Shown one piece after another: positions 17,295-25,757 of a stretch of 64,000 bases of DNA (within the stretch, counting starts at the first letter, position 1; the number at the start of each line of letters is the position of its first letter). A program made the position numbers and the translations under genes. The notes under the pieces were generated by a model. The model was not told the DNA's origin. It searched no databases and saw only the letters and a program-made list of their open reading frames with translations. Source of the DNA: Denitratimonas tolerans (GTDB lineage: Bacteria > Pseudomonadota > Gammaproteobacteria > Xanthomonadales > Xanthomonadaceae); contig NZ_JBBDHC010000010.1 of assembly GCF_037203605.1 (NCBI RefSeq), positions 1-64,000 on the forward strand, in the 5' to 3' direction.

Positions 17295-19778
17295 ATGCGC
17301 ACCCTCGCCTTTGCCGCCATGGCGGCTGTTGCGTGCGTGGTCTTTTCGAGCGCCAGCGCCGAAGAATGGATGGTCGAGGCGCACTGGCCGGACCGCGCCG
17401 CGCTGCACCGCGCCACCGCGCAGCTGCAGCATGCCCAGATCGACGCCGAGCGCCAGCTGCTGCGGGTGGATGTGGATGAGGCCGGCATCGCGATGCTCGA
17501 GGCCGCCGGGCTCACCGTGGGCATCGATCTGGCCGGCACCGCGCAGCTGCGCGATTTCCGGAAGTCGATGGATGTCGCGCTCGCGGCCGGCACCCGCACG
17601 CTCAGCGCTGGCGGCTATCCGTCGATTCCGGGCTTCGCCTGCTACCGCACGGTGGAGGGTGCCTACCAGACCATGGACGACCTCGCGCTCGCTTATCCGC
17701 AACTCGCCGCCGTCGGCGGCATCGGCCCGAGCTGGGAGAAGAGCCGGAACCCGGCGAACGGCCACGAAATGCGCGTGCTGCGCCTGACCAACTTCGACAC
17801 CCTCGCATCCGATCCGCAGCGCCCGGCCTTCGTCGCCTACGGTTCGATCCACGCGCGCGAGTACACCCCGGCGGAGCTGCTCACCCGCTTCGCCGAATGG
17901 CTGGCGACGGGCTACGGGATCGATCCGCAGGCCACCTGGCTGCTCGATCACGTCGATTTCCACCTGATCCTCATGGCCAATCCGGACGGCCGCAAGAAAG
18001 CCGAGACCGGGCTGTCCTGGCGCAAGAACACCAACAACACCAACGGCTCGTGCGGCAGCACCACCTACGGCATCGACCTCAACCGCAACTTTCCCTTCCA
18101 CTGGAACACCACCGGTGGGCAGGGTTCGAGCGGCAATGCATGCGCCGAAACCTATCGCGGCCCGACTCCGATGTCGGAGCCGGAGACCGTGAACCTGGTG
18201 ACCTACGTCGCCGGCACGCGCGGCGCGGGCGGGGTGTATTCGGGCGGCGTGCTGCAGGACCGCCGGCCGGACGACACCACGACGCCTGCGCCGGACGACT
18301 ATCGTGGCCTCTTTTTCGACGTGCACAGCTATTCGAAGCTGGTGCTGTGGTCCTGGGGCGATGTCTACACCGCCGCGCCGAACGACGCCGCGCTGCGCAC
18401 GCTCGGCCGGCGCATGGCCTGGTTCAACGGCTACACCCCGCAGGCGGCGGTGGAGCTGTATCCGACCGACGGCACCACGGACGACACCTTCTACGGCCTG
18501 CTGGGCGCGCCGTCCTACACCATCGAGCTGGGCACCGCCTTCTTCGAGGGCTGCGCCAGCTTCGAATCGAGCACCTATCCGATCAACCTCGCCGCGCTGC
18601 GCTACGCCGCGCGCGCGGCCCATGCGCCGTACCGGCTGCCCTACGGGCCGGACACGCTGGCGGTGACGGCATCGCCGGAACTCGTGGCCGAAGGCGACCC
18701 GATCCGCCTGAGCGCGTCACTGCACAGCGGCCGCTTCAACCAGTCCAACGGTACCCAGGCCACCTATCCGATTGCCTCGGCGGCGGCCTATGTCGGCACG
18801 CCGCCCTGGGCGAGCGGCGCAGCCGCCATTCCGCTGGCCGCCGCGGACGGCGCGTTCAACGCCACCCAGGAGACGGCGACCGGTTCGCTGCCGACCGCGG
18901 GACTGGCCGACGGTCGCTATCTGGTGTTCGTGCAGGGCACCGACAGTCAGGGGCGCGCCGGAACGCCGGATGCGGCCCTGGTGGATGTCGCGCCCGCCGC
19001 GCAGATCGCCGCGCTCGCCGGTACCGTGACGGCGCTGGTGGACGGTGCGCCGCTGGCTGCCAGTGTCACTGTGCGCAATCCGGTGACCGACGAGGAGCGC
19101 GTCGCGCAGTCCAGTGCCGCCGACGGCAGCTATCTGCGCACCATGCGCGCCGGCACGGTGGACGTGCGCGTCAGCGCGCCGGGCCATCTTGCCGAAGAGC
19201 TCCACGGCGTGGCGCTGGCCGGCGGGCAGCAGCAGGTGCGCGACTTTGCCTTGCTGTCCGTGTGCGAGCGCCTTTTCGACGACGTGGAGCAGGGCGGCGC
19301 GAACTGGAGCGCGCAGTCGCCCTGGGTGATCGGGACCGGCATCGGCGGCCACGCCGACATGGCCTGGCACACGCCCGGCTACCCGAACAATGCCAGCGCC
19401 TCGCTGACGCTGGCGGCTAACCTGGACCTGTCCGGCTACGCCGACGCGGTGCTGGAGTTCGAGGACCGCTGTGCCACCGAGGCCAATTACGACGTTGGCC
19501 GGGTCGAGTACAGCAGCAACGGCGGCGGCAGCTGGACCGAGGTCTACAGCTGCAGCGGCCGCACCGCCTGGCAGGCGAACCGGATCGAACTGCCCGCGGC
19601 GGCCGGCGGCAGCGCCTTCCGTCTTCGCTTCCGGCTCCAGTCGGATGCGTCGGTCAATGCGGCCGGCTGGGCGGTGGACAACATCCGCCTCAGCGCCGGC
19701 GGCCAGGCCTGCCGTGATTCGCAGACTCCGCTCGGCGATGCGATCTTCGCCGACGGCTTCGGGGTCGGTCCAGGCTGA
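17295..19778 (+). CDS. Secreted M14 zinc carboxypeptidase with C-terminal adhesion-like domains
   Basis: 827 residues. A signal peptide ending SSASAEE leads into a propeptide-like segment and an M14 carboxypeptidase domain (about 115-460). The zinc ligands His186 and Glu189 (SIHAREYT) and His344 (FDVHSYS) and the catalytic Glu411 (TIELGTAF) are present, with the substrate-binding IDLNRNFPF. After it come Ig-like and carboxypeptidase-regulatory-like segments (about 460-670) and a CUB/MAM-like beta domain (WSAQSPWVIG onwards). The last residues, DAIFADGFGVGPG, match the tail of the endonuclease at 52747-55512. Probably exported to the periplasm or beyond. A possible -10 (TACCAT, 17263-17268) precedes it. 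Confidence 0.88.
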   Translation: MRTLAFAAMAAVACVVFSSASAEEWMVEAHWPDRAALHRATAQLQHAQIDAERQLLRVDVDEAGIAMLEAAGLTVGIDLAGTAQLRDFRKSMDVALAAGTRTLSAGGYPSIPGFACYRTVEGAYQTMDDLALAYPQLAAVGGIGPSWEKSRNPANGHEMRVLRLTNFDTLASDPQRPAFVAYGSIHAREYTPAELLTRFAEWLATGYGIDPQATWLLDHVDFHLILMANPDGRKKAETGLSWRKNTNNTNGSCGSTTYGIDLNRNFPFHWNTTGGQGSSGNACAETYRGPTPMSEPETVNLVTYVAGTRGAGGVYSGGVLQDRRPDDTTTPAPDDYRGLFFDVHSYSKLVLWSWGDVYTAAPNDAALRTLGRRMAWFNGYTPQAAVELYPTDGTTDDTFYGLLGAPSYTIELGTAFFEGCASFESSTYPINLAALRYAARAAHAPYRLPYGPDTLAVTASPELVAEGDPIRLSASLHSGRFNQSNGTQATYPIASAAAYVGTPPWASGAAAIPLAAADGAFNATQETATGSLPTAGLADGRYLVFVQGTDSQGRAGTPDAALVDVAPAAQIAALAGTVTALVDGAPLAASVTVRNPVTDEERVAQSSAADGSYLRTMRAGTVDVRVSAPGHLAEELHGVALAGGQQQVRDFALLSVCERLFDDVEQGGANWSAQSPWVIGTGIGGHADMAWHTPGYPNNASASLTLAANLDLSGYADAVLEFEDRCATEANYDVGRVEYSSNGGGSWTEVYSCSGRTAWQANRIELPAAAGGSAFRLRFRLQSDASVNAAGWAVDNIRLSAGGQACRDSQTPLGDAIFADGFGVGPG

Positions 19779-19787
19779 CCCCGATCC

Positions 19788-19809
19788 GGCGGCACGGCAG
19801 CGTGCCGCC
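19788..19809. terminator. Hairpin between convergent genes
   Basis: GGCGGCAC and GTGCCGCC, perfect eight-base arms with a six-base loop, in the 46 bp between the M14 gene and the DUF3617 gene. A second stem (CGGGGTC/GACCCCG, 19760-19783) overlaps the M14 stop. Neither has a T-run, so how they terminate is uncertain. Confidence 0.4.
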
Positions 19810-19824
19810 TCGTCGTCCGCCCGA

Positions 19825-20409
19825 TCAGCGCCCGCGTCGCGACAGTTTGCCGCAGTCGTTCCCGAGGCGTCTGGATTCGGTTTGCATCGTCATCGTGCCG
19901 ATCGACTGGCCTTGCATCCGCGCCTCGGTGGTGTGGTGGCTGGGGCTGTGCAGGGTGGTGGTGAAGTCGCCCTGCATCTGCGGCTCGCTGCAGGTTACCC
20001 GCCCGCTCCAGGTATTGCCCTTCTGCTGCACGCGCGAGTAGACGCATTCCCCTTCCTGCTGCCCTTCGCGGATCGGGCCGGCCTTGGCGTCTTCCGGGGT
20101 AATGCACACGCGAAAGGACATGCCTTCCCCGCCGGTGCCGAGAGCGACGCCGGCCCCCGCCATCTGCTGCTCCATCATCTTGCGAACCTCAGGCGGCAGG
20201 TTCTTGAGCTGCTCCTGCATTTGTGCCATCTGCGCGGCAACGGGGCTGGAACCATCGGGCGAGTCCATCTTCGTGCGGAACTCCCACAGCCCAGGTTCGA
20301 TTTCATTGGCCAGAACGGCCGGGCACACGGCGATCAGGGCGAGGGAGAGCAGTGCGCCCAGCAAAGGCGTGCGGCGGAGGCGGGTGTGCGGAGCGGTGGA
20401 ATGGTGCAT
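19825..20409 (-). CDS. DUF3617 exported protein
   Basis: 194 residues with an N-terminal signal peptide (LLGALLSLALIAVCPAVLA), then the DUF3617 pattern: EIEPGLWEFRTKM near the mature N-terminus, a helical Met/Gln-rich stretch, CITPEDA, and a pair of cysteines toward the end. Start at ATG 20409, with GAGG upstream; the open frame extends 15 codons further without support. Probably periplasmic. Function unknown. It is downstream of the sensor-like gene on the same strand, with 184 bp between, in which I see nothing. Confidence 0.75.
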   Translation of the reverse strand: MHHSTAPHTRLRRTPLLGALLSLALIAVCPAVLANEIEPGLWEFRTKMDSPDGSSPVAAQMAQMQEQLKNLPPEVRKMMEQQMAGAGVALGTGGEGMSFRVCITPEDAKAGPIREGQQEGECVYSRVQQKGNTWSGRVTCSEPQMQGDFTTTLHSPSHHTTEARMQGQSIGTMTMQTESRRLGNDCGKLSRRGR

Positions 20410-20593
20410 GGGTCGTTCCTCGGTCGGGGTGGGTGTGCGGCCAGGATGGCGCATGGAGGCCGGAGGCGCTGCTGCGGACAGTGCCGGCTTGGTGTCTGTT
20501 ACGGAGCCGGGTGCGGAAACCGGACACGCGCCGGCGGTGGACGGAGGTTTCAGGAAACTTCGGGATGCCCGTGGCGGCCTTGCGGGCGTGCGA

Positions 20594-21700
20594 TCACGCC
20601 GCGTCCATACGCAGCGGCAGGCGCACCGTCACTTCGATGCCTTCGTCGGTGCGCTCGCTGGAAAGCCCGTAGCCGGGTCCGTAGAGCTGTGCGATGCGCG
20701 CGGCTGCGTTGACCACGCCGACGCTTTGCGGGGACTGGTCGTCGCAGCGGCTGTGGTCGCGCACCCGGATGATCAGGCTGTCGCCTTCGGATCGCACGAT
20801 CACCCGCACGGCGACCAGGGTCATGGCGGGGTCGTCGCCGTGGCGCAGGGCGTTTTCCACCAGCGGCTGCAGCAGGAATCGCGGCAGAATGGCGCGCGCC
20901 AGTTCGGGCGGGGCGTCCACCTGCACGAACAGGCGCTCGGCGTAGCGCAGCCGCATGATGTCGAGGTAGAGATCGAGCACGCGCAGTTCGTTGGCCAGCG
21001 TGGTTTCGTGCGAGGCGTCGCTGGCGAGGGAGTGCTTCAGCAGCGCGGTCATGCGCGCGATCATTTCCTCGGCCGCCTTGGGATTGGCGTACACCAGCTG
21101 CGTGATCGTGCGCAGGGTGTTGAACATGAAGTTCGGTTCGAGCTGACGCTGCAGCGCCAGCAGCTGGGCCTGGGTGAGCTCGGCGCGCAGTTCGACGGCC
21201 TCCAGCTCGCGGTTGCGCGCGCCGCGGTAGCGGTCGATCACCGTGGTCAGTGCGGCGACCACCGCGTACACGATCAGCCCGGTCGGCAGCGCCAGCAGGT
21301 AGCGGTTGGGCGACAGCGCATAGTTGCCTGCACCGAGAACCCCCGGACTGGCGATGAGCAGGTCGCGCAGCAGGTAGGTTGTCGTGGTGTGGACGAATCC
21401 GACCGCCATGGCGATCAGCAGTTGCAGCGGCAGATGGGTTTTCCAGCGCGCGCCGAACGGCGGCCAGCGCCGCACCGCCCACACCATCACCGGCACCAGC
21501 AGCGCCGCAGTGAACGTGCCGGTGGACTCCTCGATCAGGACGCGCAGCCACTCGCCGGCGCGATCGTTCGCCAGGCGGCCCAGGTAGCGGTCCAGGAAAA
21601 GCAGCAGGCTGATCGCCGTGGCCATCGCCAACAGCCCGCCCCAGAGCTGGGTCGGGGTGAAACGGCGGCGGTGCCGCGTGGGCGCAGGCGCAGAGGGCAC
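20594..21700 (-). CDS. LytS-type sensor histidine kinase lacking the phospho-acceptor His
   Basis: 368 residues: about four to five transmembrane segments (to residue 155), a helical linker, a His_kinase (PF06580) region and a HATPase_c domain with the N-box PLVENALRHG near residue 279. In this family the phosphorylated His sits in a PHFLFNTL-type motif. Here the motif reads EPNFMFNTL with Asn190 (AAC, 21133-21131), so the acceptor is missing. The usual glycine-rich G1 box is also weak (RVRDHSRCDD). No LytTR regulator is adjacent. Start is GTG 21700 with no clear ribosome binding site, so the N-terminus is uncertain. Either a pseudokinase sensor or one that signals without autophosphorylation. 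Confidence 0.85.
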   Translation of the reverse strand: MPSAPAPTRHRRRFTPTQLWGGLLAMATAISLLLFLDRYLGRLANDRAGEWLRVLIEESTGTFTAALLVPVMVWAVRRWPPFGARWKTHLPLQLLIAMAVGFVHTTTTYLLRDLLIASPGVLGAGNYALSPNRYLLALPTGLIVYAVVAALTTVIDRYRGARNRELEAVELRAELTQAQLLALQRQLEPNFMFNTLRTITQLVYANPKAAEEMIARMTALLKHSLASDASHETTLANELRVLDLYLDIMRLRYAERLFVQVDAPPELARAILPRFLLQPLVENALRHGDDPAMTLVAVRVIVRSEGDSLIIRVRDHSRCDDQSPQSVGVVNAAARIAQLYGPGYGLSSERTDEGIEVTVRLPLRMDAA

Positions 21701-21857
21701 GCGGGCTACCGGTTCGAATCCGGGCCGGGCACGAGGCGGGCCCGTGTCGGAGGGCGCAGGGCAGATCGGAGCGGCATGGCGATGATCGGGAGGAAAGGCC
21801 GCAGCATAGCGCGATGGGTGTTGCCGTCGGGGAAACGGTGCCCGGGGTGGTTGTGGA

Positions 21858-22526
21858 TCACCAGCCGGAATCCTGGATCAGGCGGCGTGTGGCGTCGTCC
21901 GATGGCCTCGCCACCAGGCCGCCGCGCCCGCCCAGGGTGACGGTGAAGCGCGCGCCGTCGCGCATCGGCAGGTAGGCCGCGCTGCCATGGTGGGCATCGA
22001 CGAAGGGCAGCCAGCGCGGGAACTGTCCCTTGAGCGCCCAGAGGTCGGGCAGGGTACCGGCATCGAGCGCATGAACGCTGCGCTGGGCCTCGCGCTCTTG
22101 CGTGATATCGCGATAGCGCCCTGAAACCCGCTCCACGCGGTACAGCGGCGGCGCGCCGGCGAGCACCGCCGGCAGTTTCCAGGAGAGCACCCTGGCGTCG
22201 AGCTGCCATTCGTCGCCGGCCAGCTCGACGCGCTGCTCGCGGCCATCGGCCGTGGTGATGCGCGCCTGGAAGCGCTGCGGCGCGATTTCGCTGAACGCAA
22301 GCTCGGCCACCGTCACTTCGCCCTCCAGCGCCAGATAGTGCCGGATCGAAAGGCCCAGGCCGATGAGCCCCAGCGCGGCCAGGCCAAAGCCCAATGCCAG
22401 CAGCACCCGCACGCCCGCACCCAGCGCCGCGCGCCGGTGCCTGCGCCGCCACGCGCCGGCAATGAAGATCAGCGCGAAGATCGCGCAGGCGAGTGCCGGG
22501 ATCAGGACGAACAGGGACGGCGACAT
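21858..22526 (-). CDS. Unknown membrane protein with two TM helices
   Basis: 222 residues, not recognised. Two N-terminal transmembrane helices (LFVLIPALACAIFALIFIAG and VLLALGFGLAALGLIGLGL) are followed by a soluble domain of about 150 residues that is probably extracytoplasmic, with conserved-looking QRFQARITTADG, PPLYRVERVSGRY and the ending DDATRRLIQDSGW. It is divergent from lptM, 40 bp away, and precedes the kinase-like gene on the same strand by 157 bp. Similar proteins are annotated in Xanthomonadaceae without proven function. Confidence 0.7.
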   Translation of the reverse strand: MSPSLFVLIPALACAIFALIFIAGAWRRRHRRAALGAGVRVLLALGFGLAALGLIGLGLSIRHYLALEGEVTVAELAFSEIAPQRFQARITTADGREQRVELAGDEWQLDARVLSWKLPAVLAGAPPLYRVERVSGRYRDITQEREAQRSVHALDAGTLPDLWALKGQFPRWLPFVDAHHGSAAYLPMRDGARFTVTLGGRGGLVARPSDDATRRLIQDSGW

Positions 22527-22554
22527 GGCAGGCCCGGGTGTGGAATGACGCGAT

Positions 22555-22560
22555 TATACT
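22555..22560 (+). promoter_or_regulatory. -10 element of lptM (possibly leaderless)
   Basis: TATACT ends six bases before the lptM ATG (22567). Transcription would begin at the start codon. No Shine-Dalgarno sequence is present. The 40-bp divergent gap leaves little room for anything else. Confidence 0.5.
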
Positions 22561-22566
22561 GGCACC

Positions 22567-22683
22567 ATGAAAATCATCCCGCGCATCCTCCTGCTGTGCC
22601 TCCTGGTCCTCGCCGCGTGCGCCTGTGGCAACAAGGGCGACCTCGTGCGACCGACCGGATCGGCCACGTCGCTTTCGTCGTGA
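22567..22683 (+). CDS. lptM: LptM (YifL) lipoprotein
   Basis: 38-residue lipoprotein recognised by context and sequence: signal peptide KIIPRILLLCLLVLAA, then CACGNKGDLVRP, which matches the CGxKGPL start of mature LptM. LptM assists disulfide maturation of LptD in the LPS export machine. Two candidate lipidated cysteines exist: Cys18 fits the lipobox LAAC best, but Cys20 aligns with the family CGxKG. The protein is shorter than E. coli LptM. The upstream position to dapF is the conserved one, and its stop overlaps the dapF GTG. Confidence 0.8.
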   Translation: MKIIPRILLLCLLVLAACACGNKGDLVRPTGSATSLSS

Positions 22684-23519
22684 TCCCGCGGCCTGTGCCA
22701 CTGCGTTTTTCCAAGATGCATGGTGCCGGCAACGACTTCGCCATCGTCGACCGGCGCGCCGGCCCGGTGGATCTGCCGCCGGCGCGCGTGGCGCGCCTCG
22801 CCGATCGGCATCGCGGGATCGGTTTCGACCAGCTCATCACCATCGATCCGCCGCGCGATCCCGGTGCCGTGGCGGGCTACGCCATCTTCAACGCGGACGG
22901 CAGCCGTGCCGGCCAGTGCGGCAACGGCGCGCGCTGCGTGGCGGCGTGGCTGCTGCGCGAGGAGGCGGCCCGCGCCGACGGATTTTCGCTCGATGGCCCG
23001 GGCGGGCGCGTCGCGGCGCGGATCGAAGGCGAAGGCATCGGCATCGACATGGGGATTCCCGATTTCGCGCCAGCCGCCGTCGGCCTTTCCCGGCCGGAAG
23101 CGGATCGCTACGTCTTCAGATTCGGCGATGAAGCGGTCGAAGTCGGCGCGGTCTCGATGGGCAACCCGCACGTCGTGATCGAAGTGCCCGAGGTCGCCGT
23201 CGCGCCGGTCGAGCGCATCGGGCGCGTGTTGCAGGACGATCCGGCCTTTTCCGACAGTTGCAACGTGGGCTTCGCCCAGGTGCTCGATGTCGACACCATC
23301 CACCTGCGCGTGTACGAGCGCGGCGTGGGTGAAACGCTGGCCTGCGGTTCGGGAGCCTGCGCCGCGGTGGCGGTGCTGGCGCGACGCGGCCGCGTGGGCG
23401 AGCGCGTCGCGGTGCACCTGCCCGGCGGCGTGCTGCACGTCCGGTGGCCCGGCCCGGGGTACGCCATCCACCTGGCCGGGCCGGCCGAGTTTGTCTTCGA
23501 GGGAGAGTTCCTGACATGA
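22680..23519 (+). CDS. dapF: Diaminopimelate epimerase
   Basis: PLP-independent epimerase converting LL- to meso-diaminopimelate for lysine and peptidoglycan synthesis; cytoplasmic. 279 residues, two pseudo-symmetric halves. Both catalytic cysteines are present: Cys80 in AGQCGNGARC and Cys222 in ETLACGSGACA. The substrate motif KMHGAGNDF is at the N-terminus. Start GTG 22680 overlaps the lptM stop; GTG 22695 is a weaker choice. The stop overlaps the DUF484 ATG. Confidence 0.95.
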   Translation: MIPRPVPLRFSKMHGAGNDFAIVDRRAGPVDLPPARVARLADRHRGIGFDQLITIDPPRDPGAVAGYAIFNADGSRAGQCGNGARCVAAWLLREEAARADGFSLDGPGGRVAARIEGEGIGIDMGIPDFAPAAVGLSRPEADRYVFRFGDEAVEVGAVSMGNPHVVIEVPEVAVAPVERIGRVLQDDPAFSDSCNVGFAQVLDVDTIHLRVYERGVGETLACGSGACAAVAVLARRGRVGERVAVHLPGGVLHVRWPGPGYAIHLAGPAEFVFEGEFLT

Positions 23520-24193
23520 GTGATTCCGCACGACGCGAGCTCGCCGCCGGCGACGTGGCCGCCTGGCTGCGCGAGCATCCCGCCTTCTTCTCGCAGTACC
23601 CGGATGTCGCCCTGGCGATGGACGTGCCGCGCGAGGACGGGCGCACCACCTCGCTGGCGAGCTATCAGCTGGACGCACTGCGCGAGAAGAACCGCGAGCT
23701 CAACCGGCGTCTGCTCGAGCTCTACGGCATCGCCAACGAGAACGAGCGCCTGACGGTGCGCACCCACCAGCTCACCCTGGCGCTGCTGCGCGCGCGCAGC
23801 CTGCCCGAGACGCTGGCCACGCTGGTGGCCACGCTGCGCGAGGATTTCAGCAGCGAGTGGGTACGGGTGGTGCTCGTGGGTTCGCGCGATGGCGTTCCGG
23901 AAAGCCCCTGGTGGCGCGTGCTGGCACCCGGAGATGCGGCGCTCGCGCCGTTTGCCGATTTCCTGGCCGGCGAGGAGCCGCTGTGCGGACGTCTGCAGCC
24001 GCCGAAGATGGGCGTGCTGTTCGGCGATGACGCCGGCAAGGTGCAGTCGACCGCCCTGCTTCCGCTGGGCCGGCACGGCCTGCTCGCGGTCGGAAGCAGC
24101 GATGCCAACCGCTTCTATCCGGGCATGGGCACGCTGTTCCTGCGCCTGATGGCCGAAGCCCTGGCGGCGGCGCTGTCGCGCTACGACGCCTGA
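23516..24193 (+). CDS. DUF484 family protein
   Basis: 225 residues, the DUF484 protein (YigA) that sits between dapF and xerC in many gammaproteobacteria. The N-terminal VAAWLREHPAFFSQYPDVALAM is the family signature, followed by a short coiled coil (LREKNRELNRRLLELYGIA, in part) and a GAF-like domain ending in GMGTLFLRLMAEAL. Start overlaps the dapF stop (ATGA). Cytoplasmic, function not established. Confidence 0.88.
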   Translation: MSDSARRELAAGDVAAWLREHPAFFSQYPDVALAMDVPREDGRTTSLASYQLDALREKNRELNRRLLELYGIANENERLTVRTHQLTLALLRARSLPETLATLVATLREDFSSEWVRVVLVGSRDGVPESPWWRVLAPGDAALAPFADFLAGEEPLCGRLQPPKMGVLFGDDAGKVQSTALLPLGRHGLLAVGSSDANRFYPGMGTLFLRLMAEALAAALSRYDA

Positions 24194-24209
24194 GCGGCGG
24201 AGGCTGGCG

Positions 24210-25160
24210 ATGGCCACGGCAGGCGAGCGCGATCCGGACGACACGTTCGCCGTGGCGGACGCGCTCGCCGCCCCCGTGCTGACGTATCTGGATGGCCTGC
24301 GGGTGGAGCGCGGCTATTCGCCGCACACCCTCGCCGGCTACCGCCGCGACCTCGCGCGCCTGGTCGGATTCGCGCGCCGGCGCGGCCTTGCGCAGTGGCG
24401 CGCGCTGGATCCCGAACAGATGCGCGGCTTCATCGCCGCCGAGCACCGCCGCGGCCTTTCCGCCACCAGCGTGCAGCGGCTCCTGTCCTCGTGCCGCGGC
24501 TTCTTCGGCCACCTCCTGCGCGAAGGCGGACTTGCGGCGAGCCCCGCGGCCGACCTGCGCGCGCCGCGCGCGCCGCGCAAGCTGCCGCAGGTGCTCGATG
24601 CCGACGAAATGAGCCGGCTGCTCGATTTCCCCACCCTGACGCCCGAGGACGTGCGCGATCGCGCCATGCTGGAACTGCTCTATTCCTCCGGCCTGCGCCG
24701 CGCCGAGCTGTGCGGCCTGCGCTGGGGAGATCTTCAACTGGAAGAGGGCCTGGTGCGGGTGCGCGGCAAAGGCGGCCGCAGCCGCGATGTACCGGTCGGC
24801 AGCAAGGCGCGCGAGGCGCTTTCGGCGCTGCGCGCGCTCGGTGCCGCCACGCCGGCGCAGCCGGTGTTCAAGGGCGCGCGCGGCGGGGCGATCGGCGAAG
24901 CCCTCGTGGGCCGGCGCATCAAGGCCGTCGCGCAGCGCCAGGGCATCGACAAGCGCGTGTATCCGCACCTGTTCCGCCATTCCTGCGCCAGCCACGTGCT
25001 GGAATCCTCCGGCGACCTGCGCGCGGTGCAGGAACTCCTCGGCCACGCCGACATCGCCACCACCCAGATCTACACCCACCTGGATTTCCAGCACCTGGCG
25101 CGGGTGTACGACGACGCGCATCCGCGGGCGCGTCGCCGCAGCCGCAGCGAGGACGGTTGA
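24210..25160 (+). CDS. xerC: Site-specific tyrosine recombinase XerC
   Basis: Resolves chromosome dimers at dif together with XerD. 316 residues: N-terminal SAM-like core-binding domain (20-108) and C-terminal catalytic domain with the full set Arg163, Lys187, His253, Arg256, His279 and nucleophile Tyr288 (HLFRHS, LLGHAD, TQIYTH). The dapF-DUF484-xerC order supports XerC rather than XerD and rules against a phage integrase. ATG 24210 lies 16 bp after DUF484. Confidence 0.93.
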   Translation: MATAGERDPDDTFAVADALAAPVLTYLDGLRVERGYSPHTLAGYRRDLARLVGFARRRGLAQWRALDPEQMRGFIAAEHRRGLSATSVQRLLSSCRGFFGHLLREGGLAASPAADLRAPRAPRKLPQVLDADEMSRLLDFPTLTPEDVRDRAMLELLYSSGLRRAELCGLRWGDLQLEEGLVRVRGKGGRSRDVPVGSKAREALSALRALGAATPAQPVFKGARGGAIGEALVGRRIKAVAQRQGIDKRVYPHLFRHSCASHVLESSGDLRAVQELLGHADIATTQIYTHLDFQHLARVYDDAHPRARRRSRSEDG

Positions 25161-25183
25161 TTTGCGCCGCGCAGGCCGCATAT
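25156..25183 (+). promoter_or_regulatory. Possible sigma-32 heat-shock promoter of hslVU
   Basis: GTTGAT (25156-25161), 14 bp, CCGCATAT (25176-25183), resembling CTTGAA - CCCCATAT. It overlaps the xerC stop and lies about 30 bp before hslV, where a heat-shock promoter is expected. The -35 is only a partial match. Confidence 0.4.
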
Positions 25184-25214
25184 CCAGAGCCTTCGATCCT
25201 CGGGAATACCGACC

Positions 25215-25757
25215 GTGAGCCAGACCGATACCTTCCACGCCACCACCATCGTTTCGGTGCGCCGCGGTGATCGCGTCGTGATCGGCGGCGATGGGCAGGT
25301 CACGCTCGGCAACACCGTGGTCAAGGCCAACGCGCGCAAGGTGCGCCGGCTGGCGAACGGCAAGGTGCTGGCGGGCTTTGCCGGTGCCACGGCCGATGCC
25401 TTCACTCTGTTCGAGCTGTTCGAAGCCAAGTTGGAAAAGCACGGCGGCCAGCTGGTGCGCGCGGCGGTGGAAATGGCCAAGGACTGGCGCACGGATCGCC
25501 GCCTGGGCCGGCTCGAAGCCATGCTCGCGGTGGTCGACAAGGAGGCCTCGCTGCTGATTTCCGGCAACGGCGACGTGCTCGAACCCGAAGATGGCCTGAT
25601 CGCCATCGGCTCGGGTGGCCCCTTCGCCCAGGCCGCTGCCCGCGCCCTGATCGAAAACACCGACCTGGACCCGCGCCAGATCGTCGAGCAGGCGCTCAAG
25701 ATCGCCGGCGACATCTGCATCTACACCAACCACAATCGGACGATCGAGGAGCTGTGA
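25215..25757 (+). CDS. hslV: ATP-dependent protease peptidase subunit HslV
   Basis: Threonine peptidase that forms the double hexamer core of the HslUV protease. 180 residues. The family N-terminus TTIVSVRRGDRVVIGGDGQ starts at residue 10, so a nine-residue segment (MSQTDTFHA) precedes the catalytic Thr and must be removed; similar extensions occur in Xanthomonas HslV. GSGGPFAQAAARAL and GDICIYTN are conserved. Start is GTG 25215. Part of a xerC-hslV-hslU transcription unit, possibly with its own heat-shock promoter. Confidence 0.95.
   Translation: MSQTDTFHATTIVSVRRGDRVVIGGDGQVTLGNTVVKANARKVRRLANGKVLAGFAGATADAFTLFELFEAKLEKHGGQLVRAAVEMAKDWRTDRRLGRLEAMLAVVDKEASLLISGNGDVLEPEDGLIAIGSGGPFAQAAARALIENTDLDPRQIVEQALKIAGDICIYTNHNRTIEEL

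Noticed and set aside
20594..21700. Ordinary two-component kinase with a nearby LytTR regulator
   Set aside because: No response regulator gene lies in the window and the acceptor His is Asn.
21700..21740. tRNA T-arm-like sequence GGTTCGAATCC
   Set aside because: No matching acceptor stem, D-arm or anticodon arm can be drawn upstream; possibly a chance match or a very decayed remnant.
24210..25160. Phage integrase or integrative element
   Set aside because: The dapF-DUF484-xerC-hslVU context and length identify chromosomal XerC; no other phage gene is present.
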